Notes under the pieces: generated by a model
Databases searched by the model: none
The model's input: only the letters and a program-made list of their open reading frames with translations
What the model was told of the DNA's origin: nothing
Translations under genes and position numbers: made by a program
Part shown: piece by piece, positions 8,723 through 18,050 of the stretch
How the letters are laid out: every line of letters begins with the position of its first letter
Position numbering within the stretch: position 1 is the stretch's first letter
Source of the DNA: Microcystis aeruginosa NIES-4325
GTDB taxonomy: Bacteria; Cyanobacteriota; Cyanobacteriia; Cyanobacteriales; Microcystaceae
Direction: 5' to 3'
Assembly: GCF_008974145.1 (NCBI RefSeq)
Contig: NZ_BJKP01000005.1
Coordinates: 62,001 to 126,000, forward strand
DNA: 64,000 nt

Positions 8723-9217
8723 TTAAATGCGCGGACTGCTGATCGCTCTAACCTGTTTAACCTCTAATTCTAAGGCGGATGCGACTTGCTCAACGCTTAA
8801 CCCTAAGGCTAACAAACGAGGAACCGCCTCTAGTGCTTTGTTTAGTCTGCCTTCCTGACGCGCTTCCTCGCACACATCTTGAAAACACTGAGTTTGTTTT
8901 AATTCATCTAAACTAAACATAGTTTCTATCTCCCGACGATTGAGAGGCGGTAACTTATAAACGAGAATTGTCTCTATTAATTGTAAGAGTTCTTGCGGTT
9001 TTTGGTCGGGGGTTAATTCTTGCCGCACTCTTTGGATTAATTTTCGGGTACTATCAAGCGCTTTTGCTTGAGATAGGGTGATTAATTGCACTGTGGCTAA
9101 ACCAATGGAAGTTTGAGGAGTGTTTTCTAATTCATTCAGATAAATCCGTCTCACTCGCTCGCAGTTGAGGAGTTCCCGATAGCGTTGAACTTGATTGGTT
9201 TCTACTTGAGGGTTAGG
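8723..9217 (-). pseudogene. Rpn-family (DUF2887) nuclease gene, N-terminus deleted
   Basis: The reverse frame encodes the C-terminal part of a protein almost identical to the full-length gene at 47012-47866, from NPQVETNQVQRYRELLNC onward. The reading frame is intact to its stop, but homology to the coding part ends at 9217. There it is joined directly to 25 bases (9218-9242) that match the sequence just upstream of the intact copy (46948-46972). About 342 bases are therefore missing, including the start codon and the PD-(D/E)XK residues. It also lacks the IEQG repeats, reading RQEGRLNKAL. No function is expected. Confidence 0.85.
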
Positions 9218-9235
9218 TTTGCTCCCCCCTAACCC
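9210..9235. repeat. inverted repeat at the Rpn deletion junction
   Basis: GGGTTAGG (9210-9217) and CCTAACCC (9228-9235) form an eight-base-pair hairpin with a ten-base loop. The deletion joint of the neighbouring pseudogene falls exactly at the inner edge of the first arm. This suggests a hairpin or template-switch event made the deletion. Confidence 0.75.
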
Positions 9236-9470
9236 CTAAAATAGCGCAATCTTAATCATTACCGATTAATTTAAGATGTTTACTTGGCGAACCCTTCCAG
9301 TCTCTCCCTGATTAGCTTTTTCCAGATTCATCAATCAAAAACGGAGAATACTTGACAAATTCGGGGGGGTAGAATGAGGCTGCTTATTACTATTAAGCAA
9401 TGATTTATGGGGTATAAATAGCAATTTTTCCCCATTCTTAGCCATGACATTAACTTGCCATCAATCAAAA

Positions 9471-9889
9471 ATGACTAATCAACTGCTTAAAGCCCTTTGC
9501 CTTTCTGCGGTGACTTGTTCCGTTTTCAGTGCCATTCCCGCCCATGCCGCCATTTTTACCGCTACCTATCGGATACTGTTTCACAAAACCTTGGTGGTGT
9601 CGATAACGTTAATGCCGGTGATACTGCGGTTATTACCTATCAGTTTGACAATGGGGGAACTTCCCTGCTCAACCAAACATGAACCGCCAGTGATATTGTG
9701 AGTGTCACCTTCAACTTTGGTAATGGGGCCCACGTTACTACCTTTAATCCTAATGGGGGTGATGGGTTGGATGGTAGTACAGGAAGCTTTGTCACCAATG
9801 CCTTAGGACAATTAACGGCTGTTCCTTTCCAATGGGGTGATGGCAGAAATGTTGAATCTCGTAACAAAACTTTACATTCAAGAATATGA
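9471..9889 (+). pseudogene. broken exported-protein gene
   Basis: ATG 9471 begins a clear signal peptide (MTNQLLKALCLSAVTC, with AHA before the cut). The frame then shifts near 9570. A second frame carries on with VDNVNAGDTAVITYQFDNGG, meets an in-frame TGA at 9680-9682, and continues as SVTFNFGNGAHVTTFNPNGG to about 9850 before shifting again. The pieces together look like a secreted beta-rich protein of the PEP-CTERM kind, but no C-terminal sorting tail survives. At least two frameshifts and one nonsense change make it non-functional. Confidence 0.7.
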
Positions 9890-10056
9890 CAACCCCAGAA
9901 CGCCATTTTTCAGATTGAATATAGCGGTTCCTGTTCGCAAGAGGTACATTATCAATGTTGAAAAGTTTAATTATTAAAGGTTTAATTGTGCCACACAGGC
10001 GTGAGAACTGCTATAAAAGATGAGGAAAAAGATTAAATATTCGGGGACTTTACTCG

Positions 10057-10458
10057 GTGGGCGTGAGTTTTGACTATGGATTGAAATTAGGCTCTCTATA
10101 CGGGGACACTTATATTAAGCTTCTCGAATGGCAAGTCCAACTTGCTGCCCAACATTTTGAAAAGACGGGGGAGATTACCGTCATCGTTCAAGATAATCAT
10201 CCCATTCATACAAGTAAGCAAGTCAGAGAATATTGGGATAAGTGGCAGCAGCAAGGATTATTTTTCTTTCAACTGCCCAAATATTCCTCTGAAATGAATC
10301 TTATTGAAACTGAATGGCATCAATTGAAAACTCACGAACTGGTAGGTCAAATTTTTCCCGATGATTACGATTTAGAGATCGCTGTTAAACAAGGGATCGA
10401 AGCTCGCGCTCAAAAAGGAGGATACGAAACTCACTGTTTTAAGTTTAATTCTGCCTAG
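10057..10458 (+). pseudogene. IS630-family transposase, C-terminal fragment
   Basis: The fragment of about 133 residues matches the end of the DDE_3 catalytic domain: IVQDNHPIHTSKQVREYW supplies the second Asp, and LPKYSSEMNLIETEWHQLK supplies the catalytic Glu (usual form PxYSPELNPIExxW). The first Asp and the N-terminal helix-turn-helix are missing. It ends at TAG 10456-10458, where a tnpB fragment takes over in another frame, so a second insertion or deletion joined the two remnants. Confidence 0.85.
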
Positions 10459-10957
10459 CTACTTAAAAAGGAAACAACAAAAGCTATCGCGTCAAAAGAA
10501 GGGAAGTAACAACCGTCAACAAGCTAGAGGTAAAGTAGCTAAAGTTCACTCTAAAATCTCAAGATGTCGTGAGGATTTTCTCCACAAGCTATCCCGTAAG
10601 ATAGTTAACGAAAACCAAGTTATTGCGGTAGAAAATCTCAATGTCAAAGGCATGGTACGCAATCATAATTTAGCTAAGGCTATTAGTGATTGTGGTTTGG
10701 GAATGTTTTGTACAATGCTCAAATACAAGGCAGAATGGGAAGGAAAAACCTATATTGAAGTTGATAGGTTTTTCCCTAGTTCTAAGACTTGTAATGTCTG
10801 TCTGAATCAAGTGTGTATTTTATCCCTTGATGTTAGAATATGGACTTGTGAACATTCTCAGACAACTCATGACCGGGACATAAATGCGGCAACAAATATC
10901 AAAAATGAAGCCTTACGGATACTTGCCCTGAGCTACGTCAAAGGGTATTTTCGTTAG
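10451..10957 (+). pseudogene. TnpB (IS200/IS605 or IS607 OrfB) C-terminal fragment
   Basis: The frame encodes YLKRKQQKLSRQKKGSNNRQ, then VIAVENLNVKGM (RuvC-II Glu), FFPSSKTCNVC (first zinc-ribbon pair) and THDRDINAATNI (RuvC-III Asp). The RuvC-I Asp region is missing, and the second zinc-ribbon pair reads CEHSQ instead of CxxC. The protein would be dead as an RNA-guided nuclease. Only the last ATG-initiated part (10652-10957) is an open frame with a start codon. It overlaps the IS630 remnant by eight bases. Confidence 0.88.
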
Positions 10958-11045
10958 GAAAAGCGCGATACTGCCTATAGAGGGGATGTAAGACCAAAAG
11001 CTGGGCGTAAGTCCGTCTTGAGGCAATCCCCCGTGAAATAGGAAG

Positions 11046-11064
11046 CTCTCAACGACCTTGAGAG
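11046..11064 (+). mobile_element. right-end hairpin of the IS605-type remnant
   Basis: CTCTCAA (11046-11052) pairs with TTGAGAG (11058-11064) around CGACC, about 90 bases after the tnpB stop. IS200/IS605 elements carry such a subterminal hairpin for TnpA recognition, and the tnpB 3' end together with this right end usually encodes the omega RNA. The element therefore probably ends shortly before the yebC start. No tnpA is present. Confidence 0.65.
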
Positions 11065-11127
11065 TATTTCACACCGAGCATTTTCAATGACACAGTGTAC
11101 GTCACCATTAAGATAACTGTTATAGAT

Positions 11128-11892
11128 ATGGCTGGTCATAGTAAATGGGCAAATATTAAACGACAAAAAGCCCGCGTTGACGCAAAAAAAGGCAAAACTT
11201 TCACCCAGTTATCCCGGGCGATTATCGTGGCTACCCGTAACGGGGTTGCCGATCCGGCAGGCAATTTTCAACTACGCACGGCGATCGAAAAAGCGAAGGC
11301 AGCTGGTATTCCTAATGAAAATATCGAAAGAGCGATCGCTAAAGGGGCGGGAACTTTTGAAAATGACTCGGCTTTTGAAGAAATTCGCTACGAGGGTTAT
11401 GGCCCTGGAGGGGCGGCGATTTTGATCGAAGCACTGACCGATAATCGCAATCGCACGGCAGCGGATCTGCGGGCGGCTTTTAGCAAAAATGGCGGTAATT
11501 TAGGCGAAACGGGCTGTGTGGGCTGGATGTTTGACCATAAGGGGGTAATTCGCCTTGAGGGAACTATTGATGAGGATAAGCTTTTAGAAGCTTCCCTAGA
11601 GGGAGAAGCCCAATCCTACGAGTTTTTTGAGAGTCAGGAGGAAGGTCAAGGGGCAGAGGTGTTTACTGAGGTGTCTAACCTGGAGAGATTGAATAAAGTT
11701 CTGCAAGAAGCGGGATTTAGAGTCAAAGAAGCAGAATTACGCTGGATTCCCACTAATATCCTAGAAGTGAGCGATCGAGAGCAGGCCCGTCTTTTATTCA
11801 AGTTAATCGACACCCTAGAATCCCTCGATGATGTGCAATCGGTAACTGCTAATTTTGATTTAGTCGAGGAATTGATGTCAGTGGATGTATAA
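11128..11892 (+). CDS. YebC/PmpR-family regulatory protein
   Basis: Protein of 254 residues beginning [16 protein letters not shown], the invariant family N-terminus, so ATG 11128 is chosen over the upstream ATG at 11095. It contains [18 protein letters not shown] and the conserved [20 protein letters not shown]. YebC proteins bind DNA, and recent work on the family links some members to rescue of ribosomes stalled on proline stretches. The insertion-sequence remnant ends about 60 bases upstream, so its promoter may have been replaced or moved. Confidence 0.95.
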   Translation: MAGHSKWANIKRQKARVDAKKGKTFTQLSRAIIVATRNGVADPAGNFQLRTAIEKAKAAGIPNENIERAIAKGAGTFENDSAFEEIRYEGYGPGGAAILIEALTDNRNRTAADLRAAFSKNGGNLGETGCVGWMFDHKGVIRLEGTIDEDKLLEASLEGEAQSYEFFESQEEGQGAEVFTEVSNLERLNKVLQEAGFRVKEAELRWIPTNILEVSDREQARLLFKLIDTLESLDDVQSVTANFDLVEELMSVDV

Positions 11893-11936
11893 TACTAAAT
11901 TACTAGGCAGTGATTAGGGTTTGCTGAAAAAGTTTG

Positions 11937-12162
11937 TTGGTGGGGTTAGGAGTCAGTAACCAGTAACCAGTAGTCAGTAGTCAGGAGAATTAAGAATGAA
12001 TAATAATTAATTAAATGGTCTCTTGATAGATTTTATGCCATTTAATCCTTATTTTTGCCTAGGTAAAGGAAAAATATATGTAATTAATTCTGTCTGGATC
12101 CTTATTAAATAACATTAACCGTACTGTCTTTATTACTGATAACTGATTACTGACAACAACCT
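11937..12162. repeat. degenerate CAGTAAC/CAGTAGT repeat and spacer
   Basis: Between yebC and the permease gene lies a run of CAGTAACCAGTAACCAG and CAGTAGT units (about 11951-11983), an AT-rich stretch, and a degenerate ACTGATAACTGATTACTGA (about 12136-12155) ending eight bases before the permease ATG. No gene is seen in this stretch. Confidence 0.6.
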
Positions 12163-12993
12163 ATGCTAGAGGCTTTACAATTTGATTTTATGCGCCATGC
12201 GATCGCCGCTGGAATATTGGTTAGTATTGCCTGTGGGATTGTTGGTACTTTGGTAGTAGTTAATCGCGTGGTTTTTATCAGTGGGGGAATCGCTCACGCT
12301 GCCTATGGGGGGATCGGAATCGGTTATTTTTTGGGGATTAATCCCCTAGTGGGGGCGATATTTTTTACCTTTTTTTCGGCTTTAGGTATGGGCTTTTTAC
12401 AGCGTCGTATCCGGGAGAGATCCGATACTTTAATCGGGGTGATGTGGGCGATTGGTATGGCGATTGGGGTAATTTTTATTGATTTAACCCCTGGTTATAA
12501 AGCTGATTTAATGAGTTATCTTTTTGGTAGTATTTTAACTGTACCAAGGGATGATTTGTGGATAATGGTGGGCATAGATATATTAATTATAACCTTAGTT
12601 AGTATCTTTTATAAAGAGTTGTTAGCCATATCTTTTGATGAAACCTTTGCGATTATTCGCAATATTCCCGTGGAGATAATTTATTTAGGTTTAATGGGAA
12701 TAACCGCTTTAACTATTGTGGCGGTAATGCAGGTGGTAGGATTAATTATGGTAATTGCTTTATTAACTATTCCTGCGGCTATCAGTGGACAATTTGTTAA
12801 AAATATGAAGGGAATGATGATCCTAGCGATTATTTTAGGAATTGTTTTTACTTTAGTTGGTTTATGGTTATCCTATAGTTTAAATCTCACCTCAGGGGCG
12901 ACAATTATTTTAGTAGCCGGATTGGGCTATTTAATCAGTCTTGCTTGCAAACCTTTCGTCCTCACTATCACCAGAAAAATAGCTAATCTTTAA
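12163..12993 (+). CDS. Zn/Mn ABC transporter permease (ZnuB/MntB family)
   Basis: Polytopic membrane protein of 276 residues with about eight hydrophobic helices of the ABC-3 family. GGIAHAAYGGIGIGYFLGI near residue 40 and the later GLIMVIALLTIPAAISGQF are hallmark stretches of zinc, manganese and iron permeases. It would form the membrane channel with an ATPase and a metal-binding lipoprotein, neither of which is adjacent. In other bacteria the three genes are usually together, so this copy is orphaned. The metal cannot be decided from this sequence. Confidence 0.88.
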   Translation: MLEALQFDFMRHAIAAGILVSIACGIVGTLVVVNRVVFISGGIAHAAYGGIGIGYFLGINPLVGAIFFTFFSALGMGFLQRRIRERSDTLIGVMWAIGMAIGVIFIDLTPGYKADLMSYLFGSILTVPRDDLWIMVGIDILIITLVSIFYKELLAISFDETFAIIRNIPVEIIYLGLMGITALTIVAVMQVVGLIMVIALLTIPAAISGQFVKNMKGMMILAIILGIVFTLVGLWLSYSLNLTSGATIILVAGLGYLISLACKPFVLTITRKIANL

Positions 12994-13214
12994 GGTTCTC
13001 CCGTAGTTGTGGTGATCAGAAAAAGTTATCTAGGGGAGAGACTAGAAGTCTTTCCCAGAGAGAAAATTAGCGAATCAATCTATATAGAATAGGCATACTG
13101 CCCGTGGCAATCTGGGATGCTTCTATCAGGATTCAGGAGTCAGGAGACAGTCGAACGCTTTTTATTGATTCTCCCTTCTCCCTTCTCCCCAGCGGATTTG
13201 GTAAAATTATCTGA

Positions 13215-13796
13215 TTATTCGAGTTCATCAAACAAAAGTTCCTCTAGAATTGGTCCCATGCCGTCATCATCGGGAGAGACTAATTCAACTTTCCCTTCTG
13301 CGTCACCGACGGCTAAGAATAACAAGGGAGCGAGGGGACTGTAAATCGAGTATTTTTGATCTTCCGAAAAGAAACTGGCGAGAAATTGCAATTCTTCCGG
13401 CTCTGATGACGAGGAAGGGCTATCGCTATCAATTTCTAAACTGAGAACCTTATCTTCTTCTAGGGGCGGTAATTCACCACTAACAGTCAAGGTGTGAGCA
13501 GTGGATTTGAGCAATAGGTCTAATTCTGCTAAAACTGCCTTAGCATCGGCAAAAACCAGCTCGATTTCCTCGCTATCTTCGATTAAAAAGGCATCAGATT
13601 CTTCTTCCTCCGATTCCTCATCCCAAGCTAGTATCATCACCGGTGTATCCACGGGGACAAGAAGCATATAGGTGAGGTCATCGGTTTCATAGGCATTCTC
13701 AATATAACAGTCTAGCGATCGACCTTGCTCATCCCAGAGGGTTATGATCTCCGCTTCTTCGAGTTCGTTTTCTTCAAAATTAAATTGAGGGGACAT
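13215..13796 (-). CDS. DUF3727 protein
   Basis: Very acidic soluble protein of 193 residues, with runs such as EESEEEESDAF and DDDGMGPILEELLFDELE. The first half (EAEIITLWDEQGRSLDCYIE...YMLLVPVDTPVMIL) resembles the DUF1292-like fold, followed by the cyanobacterial and plastid DUF3727 region. The function is unknown. It shares orientation with surE, whose start lies far upstream; 47 bases separate this start from the surE stop. Confidence 0.8.
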   Translation of the reverse strand: MSPQFNFEENELEEAEIITLWDEQGRSLDCYIENAYETDDLTYMLLVPVDTPVMILAWDEESEEEESDAFLIEDSEEIELVFADAKAVLAELDLLLKSTAHTLTVSGELPPLEEDKVLSLEIDSDSPSSSSEPEELQFLASFFSEDQKYSIYSPLAPLLFLAVGDAEGKVELVSPDDDGMGPILEELLFDELE

Positions 13797-13843
13797 AGGC
13801 TCTCAAACGCTAATGATTGAATCAGAATATCATGAGTTGATCC

Positions 13844-14656
13844 TCAATCAAGCCAAGAATTTCGGTGCAAATGTTGAAAACCCTGCACATCAGTTAAATT
13901 GTATTGTAGGGGCGTGATGGTGATAAAATTCTCGCCAATAGCGCGCACATCCGTAGGCACTTCCGGGGGTAAATGGCTGTAGTCTGGTTGTTCGATATCT
14001 TCGACCACTTCCCCAATTAACCAGTAATAACTTTTACCCCTAGGATCCAGTCTTTTCTCGAAGGTTTCTTCGTAGCGTCGCAATCCTTGCCTAGTGATTT
14101 TCACCCCCCTGATTTCGGCACTACTAACCGGAGGGACGTTAACATTGAGTAAAGTGGGAACGGGAAAAGGGTTAAGGGCAACTTTGCTGACTAAAGTGAG
14201 GGCAAAATCGGCAGCCGGTTGGAAATCGCAGACCTTAAAACTAGCGAGACTAAAAGCAATACTGGGAATCCCTTCAATTAATCCCTCCATGGCCGCAGAA
14301 ACCGTGCCAGAATAGAGGATATCGGTGCCGAGATTAGACCCGTGGTTAATGCCAGCTAGAACTAAATCGGGACGCTCTTTCAGGACGGCACTAAGGGCAA
14401 ATTTCACCGAATCGGCCGGAGTTCCCGAACAAGACCAGGCAATCACATCCGGATGAAAAATTCCCTCCACCTGTTCGGCCCGGATGGGATGGTGTAAGGT
14501 TAAGCCATGACCAGTAGCAGAGCGCTCACCGTCGGGACAAACTACAGTGACTTGATAGCCCGCAGTAGCAAGGGTGTTAGCGAGGGTGCGGACTCCTAGG
14601 GCGGAAATGCCGTCATCGTTACTGATCAGTAATTTTAAAGATCGATCGCTAGTCAT
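13844..14656 (-). CDS. surE: 5'/3'-nucleotidase SurE
   Basis: Survival protein E of 270 residues. It dephosphorylates nucleoside monophosphates and some short polyphosphates using a divalent metal. The N-terminal [14 protein letters not shown] carries the metal-binding Asp pair, RSATGHG holds the next conserved residues, and [13 protein letters not shown] and [20 protein letters not shown] complete the active site. The length is normal. The tRNA-Arg gene is divergent, 57 bases from the start. Confidence 0.96.
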   Translation of the reverse strand: MTSDRSLKLLISNDDGISALGVRTLANTLATAGYQVTVVCPDGERSATGHGLTLHHPIRAEQVEGIFHPDVIAWSCSGTPADSVKFALSAVLKERPDLVLAGINHGSNLGTDILYSGTVSAAMEGLIEGIPSIAFSLASFKVCDFQPAADFALTLVSKVALNPFPVPTLLNVNVPPVSSAEIRGVKITRQGLRRYEETFEKRLDPRGKSYYWLIGEVVEDIEQPDYSHLPPEVPTDVRAIGENFITITPLQYNLTDVQGFQHLHRNSWLD

Positions 14657-14712
14657 AAGAATTTCTGATCTACTGCGTCGGCTAGTGGTATAATATAATA
14701 GTATTTTATCGT

Positions 14713-14785
14713 GGGTACGTAGCTCAGAGGATAGAGCACCAGGTTCCGGTCCTGGGTGTCGGGGGTTCGACTCCCTCCGTACTCG
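14713..14785 (+). tRNA. tRNA-Arg (anticodon CCG)
   Basis: A 73-base cloverleaf. The acceptor GGGTACG (14713-14719) pairs with CGTACTC (14778-14784), with discriminator G. The D arm contains AGCTCAGAGGATAGAGC. The anticodon stem CCAGG/CCTGG encloses the loop TTCCGGT with anticodon CCG. The T arm reads GGGGGTTCGACTCCC. CCA is not encoded. Confidence 0.95.
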
Positions 14786-14947
14786 TTTAGTGATCAGTTA
14801 ATTACCTAAGCAAAATTAATTACACATCTAAGCCGTCAGCTTTTTGCTTTGATCAGCAAACAGAGACATCCCCAAAATTTATAACCCAATCACAGCTTGC
14901 TTTTGTCTTGTGTACTAATAAAATGTATATCTGCTGATTACTGATTT

Positions 14948-15619
14948 TCAATCATGTCCACAAACTGGAATCAAAGAACTATCGACGGTGGACAAAAGTG
15001 TTTGCACCTCCTCATCGCTGGTTTGGGAAAAATCTTCGTACCAAAGGGAAATTGATCTCAATTCGTAGGGTTTATGTAGGCAAATTACTCGATCGACTAA
15101 TTTTTCTAATTGCTCACAGACTTCCACTGGGGCAATAGGAACAGCAATAATAATAGCAGCGGGATCCCCAGCTTTAAGGGTCTGAATCGCCGCTTTAATC
15201 GTTGCTCCCGTGGCGATACCATCATCTACTAGAATAATCGTTTTTCCCGTTAGGACAGGAAAGGGTCGCTCACCTCGATACAAGCGATCGCGTCGCTCTA
15301 ATTCGATCATTTCTTCCTTTGCTACCCGTTCCATCATCGTCTCCGATAGGTGCAAGTCTTCAACGATACTTTCATTGATCACCCGCACACCATTCTGACC
15401 GATCGCCCCAAAAGCTAACTCTTTTCGCTCCGGTACACCTAATTTCCGCACTAAACACAGATCCAGAGGTAAATGTAACCTTTGGGCAATTTCAAAGGCG
15501 ATCGGAACCCCACCCCGGGGCAAAGCCAAAACCAGCACCCTAGCACTATTGGTATATTCTGTCAAGTAACTAGCTAATAGTCTCCCTGCTGATCGCCGAT
15601 CTTTGAGCAGATAATTCAT
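14948..15619 (-). CDS. phosphoribosyltransferase-domain protein
   Basis: Protein of 223 residues in the COG1926 group of putative phosphoribosyltransferases. FKDRRSAGR-like residues open the protein, VLALPRGGVPIAFEIA is the conserved early strand, and IILVDDGIATGATIKAAI is the PRPP-binding loop. The substrate is unknown; such proteins are often found alone in cyanobacteria. The 160 bases to the tRNA gene contain no other feature that I can see. Confidence 0.85.
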   Translation of the reverse strand: MNYLLKDRRSAGRLLASYLTEYTNSARVLVLALPRGGVPIAFEIAQRLHLPLDLCLVRKLGVPERKELAFGAIGQNGVRVINESIVEDLHLSETMMERVAKEEMIELERRDRLYRGERPFPVLTGKTIILVDDGIATGATIKAAIQTLKAGDPAAIIIAVPIAPVEVCEQLEKLVDRVICLHKPYELRSISLWYEDFSQTSDEEVQTLLSTVDSSLIPVCGHD

Positions 15620-15817
15620 AATGCCCTCCTAGGGGCTAATCCCCGTGAGGATACCTAGTCTCCCCTGCCTTTATTCTATATTTCTCCGCTCATCTCTAGC
15701 GGAAATGTTAAGAAATTTAGCGAAGGCTTGACATTTTTTCGGCTAACCGCAGTTTTTCCAGACCAGAGATCGGCTAAAATCTTAGGCAAAAGGGTTTTGT
15801 AAAGTTAGGTAACAAAC

Positions 15818-16303
15818 ATGAATCAAAGTTTAAGTGATGCGCTAGAGCCGATCGCCGCTGCTTTTCGCAGTCTCGGAACTCCTGAACCGATCGTTCATTG
15901 GGGACATCCAGTCATGATGGGGATTGTGGTTTTAATTATGGGTAGTTATACTGCCTATGCCGGCTGGCAAAGCCGTTTAAGCAAAGATGGGGAAGTAGTG
16001 GCCAAAAATCGGACCGATCACCGCAAACTCGCCCCTTGGCTGTTTTTATTTATCGCTCTCGGTTACACTGGCGGTATTTTATCCCTAGTCATGCAGAAAC
16101 ATCCCATCCTCGAAAGCAGCCATTTCTGGACAGGATCGATCGCGATCGGTTTATTAGCTTTCAATGGATTATTGTCCCTCACAGGCTTCGCTGGCGGTAA
16201 AAAAGAACTTTTCCGGACTATTCACGCCTATATCGGCAGTATTGCCCTGATTTTACTGCTAGTTCACGGTGTTTTTGGTCTTCAGTTAGGATTATCTCTC
16301 TAG
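15818..16303 (+). CDS. DUF4079 membrane protein
   Basis: Membrane protein of 161 residues with four hydrophobic helices (about 28-46, 70-90, 104-122 and 134-155). Conserved histidines lie at helix ends (IVHWGHPVMMG, ILESSHFWTG, FRTIHAYIG, LLLVHGVFG), a pattern that suggests heme binding like small b-type cytochromes. DUF4079 is found mainly in cyanobacteria and plants and has no settled function. Confidence 0.8.
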   Translation: MNQSLSDALEPIAAAFRSLGTPEPIVHWGHPVMMGIVVLIMGSYTAYAGWQSRLSKDGEVVAKNRTDHRKLAPWLFLFIALGYTGGILSLVMQKHPILESSHFWTGSIAIGLLAFNGLLSLTGFAGGKKELFRTIHAYIGSIALILLLVHGVFGLQLGLSL

Positions 16304-16322
16304 TTGGTTTATTTATGGCTTC

Positions 16323-16342
16323 GGGTGGGAATTGGCCCACCC
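16323..16342 (+). terminator. hairpin after the DUF4079 gene
   Basis: GGGTGGG (16323-16329) pairs with CCCACCC (16336-16342) around AATTGG, 20 bases after the stop codon. Only a short T run (ATTTTT) follows a few bases later, so it is a probable but imperfect intrinsic terminator. Confidence 0.5.
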
Positions 16343-16444
16343 AGAAATTTTTCACGGTGGCAGACTCTGGCCAAGGCCAATAATTGAAGAAATCATGACT
16401 TTAAGTGCTATTGTCGGGATTCTGCGTTTAGAATTAACAGTTAA

Positions 16445-16825
<381 letters not shown>

Positions 16826-16836
16826 CCTCTAGACAA

Positions 16837-16863
16837 GGGATGATAGTACAATGCTGTCATCCC
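16837..16863 (+). terminator. hairpin after glnB
   Basis: GGGATGATAG (16837-16846) pairs with CTGTCATCCC (16854-16863) over ten base pairs (one G-U) around TACAATG, 11 bases after the glnB stop. There is no T tract, so it may stabilise the 3' end rather than end transcription by itself. Confidence 0.5.
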
Positions 16864-16938
16864 CCCATTGACAGTGATTCCCATCAAGCAGTCCAACCTA
16901 ATTTGGTATCGACGACCGATTCCCCCAAAGGAAAACTT

Positions 16939-16967
16939 TGTACCTCACCATTAAGATAACTACTATA
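16939..16967. repeat. 29-base repeat shared with the yebC upstream region
   Basis: This stretch matches 11096-11124, just before the yebC start, at 26 of 29 positions. The shared core is TCACCATTAAGATAACT. It is not part of any gene here. Confidence 0.7.
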
Positions 16968-17043
16968 ATTAAATCTATTAGCTCAGTCCGCCCCCTCACT
17001 GCAGAATTAGATATTATCATTTCCAGTGACTAAAAAAAACCTC

Positions 17044-17073
17044 TTGCCTAAAAAGTCACAAATATTATATAAT
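17044..17073 (+). promoter_or_regulatory. likely promoter of the ribosomal protein operon
   Basis: TTGCCT (17044-17049) and TATAAT (17068-17073) are separated by 18 bases, a good sigma-70-type match. Transcription would start near 17080 and leave a leader of about 310 bases before rplC. Confidence 0.65.
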
Positions 17074-17100
17074 GTTTGATTGTGGCCAAAACCGGTCTTA

Positions 17101-17331
17101 GGTGGTGCCGAAGGCACTGCCCAGCAGAACCGCCTTGGTCGCTCGGTCTTCGCCGGGATACTGAAGATCAACGCTTTAAGTCCTGAAGAAACAAAGACCA
17201 GCAACAATCTAGGCAGAACCAGCAACCCTGTCTAGTCCTACTTACGAATTTAACGGGATGCCAGCTTAAATAACTCCAAAAAAGTCATTCAAGTTGGGCA
17301 GGCTGATAAAGCGGGAAAGATTTCTCCCGCT
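17101..17331 (+). promoter_or_regulatory. structured leader of the rplC operon
   Basis: The leader holds a nine-base-pair hairpin with a GAA loop (GGTGGTGCC 17101-17109 with GGCACTGCC 17113-17121) and a later one (AGCGGGA 17310-17316 with TCCCGCT 17325-17331). No open frame of note lies in the 565 bases between glnB and rplC. A long folded leader is expected for autoregulation by a ribosomal protein, but no specific protein site is recognised. Confidence 0.45.
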
Positions 17332-17391
17332 CCTATAGCCACGGCCACGTTATTTTTGATTGTCGTCTAGTAAAGATAAAGAGAACAATCC

Positions 17392-18030
17392 GTGTCTATC
17401 GGTATCCTCGGTACAAAACTGGGCATGACCCAAATCTTCGACAACAAAACGGGAGTCGCCATTCCCGTCACCGTCGTTCAGGCCGGTCCCTGTCCCGTCA
17501 CCCAAGTCAAAACGAAAAAAACCGACGGTTATGAATCCATCCAAGTGGGATACAAAACCGTCAAAGAAAAAGCCCTCAACAAACCGCTACTCGGTCATTT
17601 AGCCAAAGCCGGCGTCTCCCCCCTGCGGCATTTAATCGAATACCGCATCGAGGACGCATCCGCCTACACTTTAGGCCAAGAAATTACCGCCGCTATCTTC
17701 CAAGAAGGGGATTTAGTCGATGTGGCTGGAACCACCATCGGACGGGGTTTCTCCGGCTATCAAAAACGCCATAACTTCAAACGCGGTAACATGACCCACG
17801 GTTCCAAAAACCACCGTCTCCCCGGTTCCACCGGCGCCGGTACTACCCCCGGCCGGGTTTTCCCAGGTAAGAGAATGGCCGGACAATACGGAGCCACCCA
17901 AGTGACCATCCGCAAACTGTCCGTGGTCAAAATCGATAGCGAACGCAACCTGATCCTGATCAAAGGAGCCGTCCCGGGTAAACCAGGAACCCTGTTAAAC
18001 ATCACCCCCGCCAAGAAATTTGGTAAATAG
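17392..18030 (+). CDS. rplC: 50S ribosomal protein L3
   Basis: Ribosomal protein of 212 residues and the first gene of the operon. The start is GTG 17392, giving [16 protein letters not shown], the invariant family N-terminus. The tunnel-side loop [24 protein letters not shown] is intact. Cyanobacterial operons of this type start at rplC because rpsJ lies in the str operon instead, and that holds here. L3 is an early assembly protein at the 3' end of 23S rRNA. Confidence 0.98.
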   Translation: MSIGILGTKLGMTQIFDNKTGVAIPVTVVQAGPCPVTQVKTKKTDGYESIQVGYKTVKEKALNKPLLGHLAKAGVSPLRHLIEYRIEDASAYTLGQEITAAIFQEGDLVDVAGTTIGRGFSGYQKRHNFKRGNMTHGSKNHRLPGSTGAGTTPGRVFPGKRMAGQYGATQVTIRKLSVVKIDSERNLILIKGAVPGKPGTLLNITPAKKFGK

Positions 18031-18050
18031 GGCAAGGAAAGATTAAAGCC

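Noticed and set aside
9444-9701. Real 85-residue gene
   Set aside because: Coding character switches frame near 9570 and continues through a nonsense codon, so it is a pseudogene rather than a short gene.
8700-11090. Prophage or integrative element
   Set aside because: No integrase, capsid, terminase or attachment repeats; only insertion-sequence and gene fragments.
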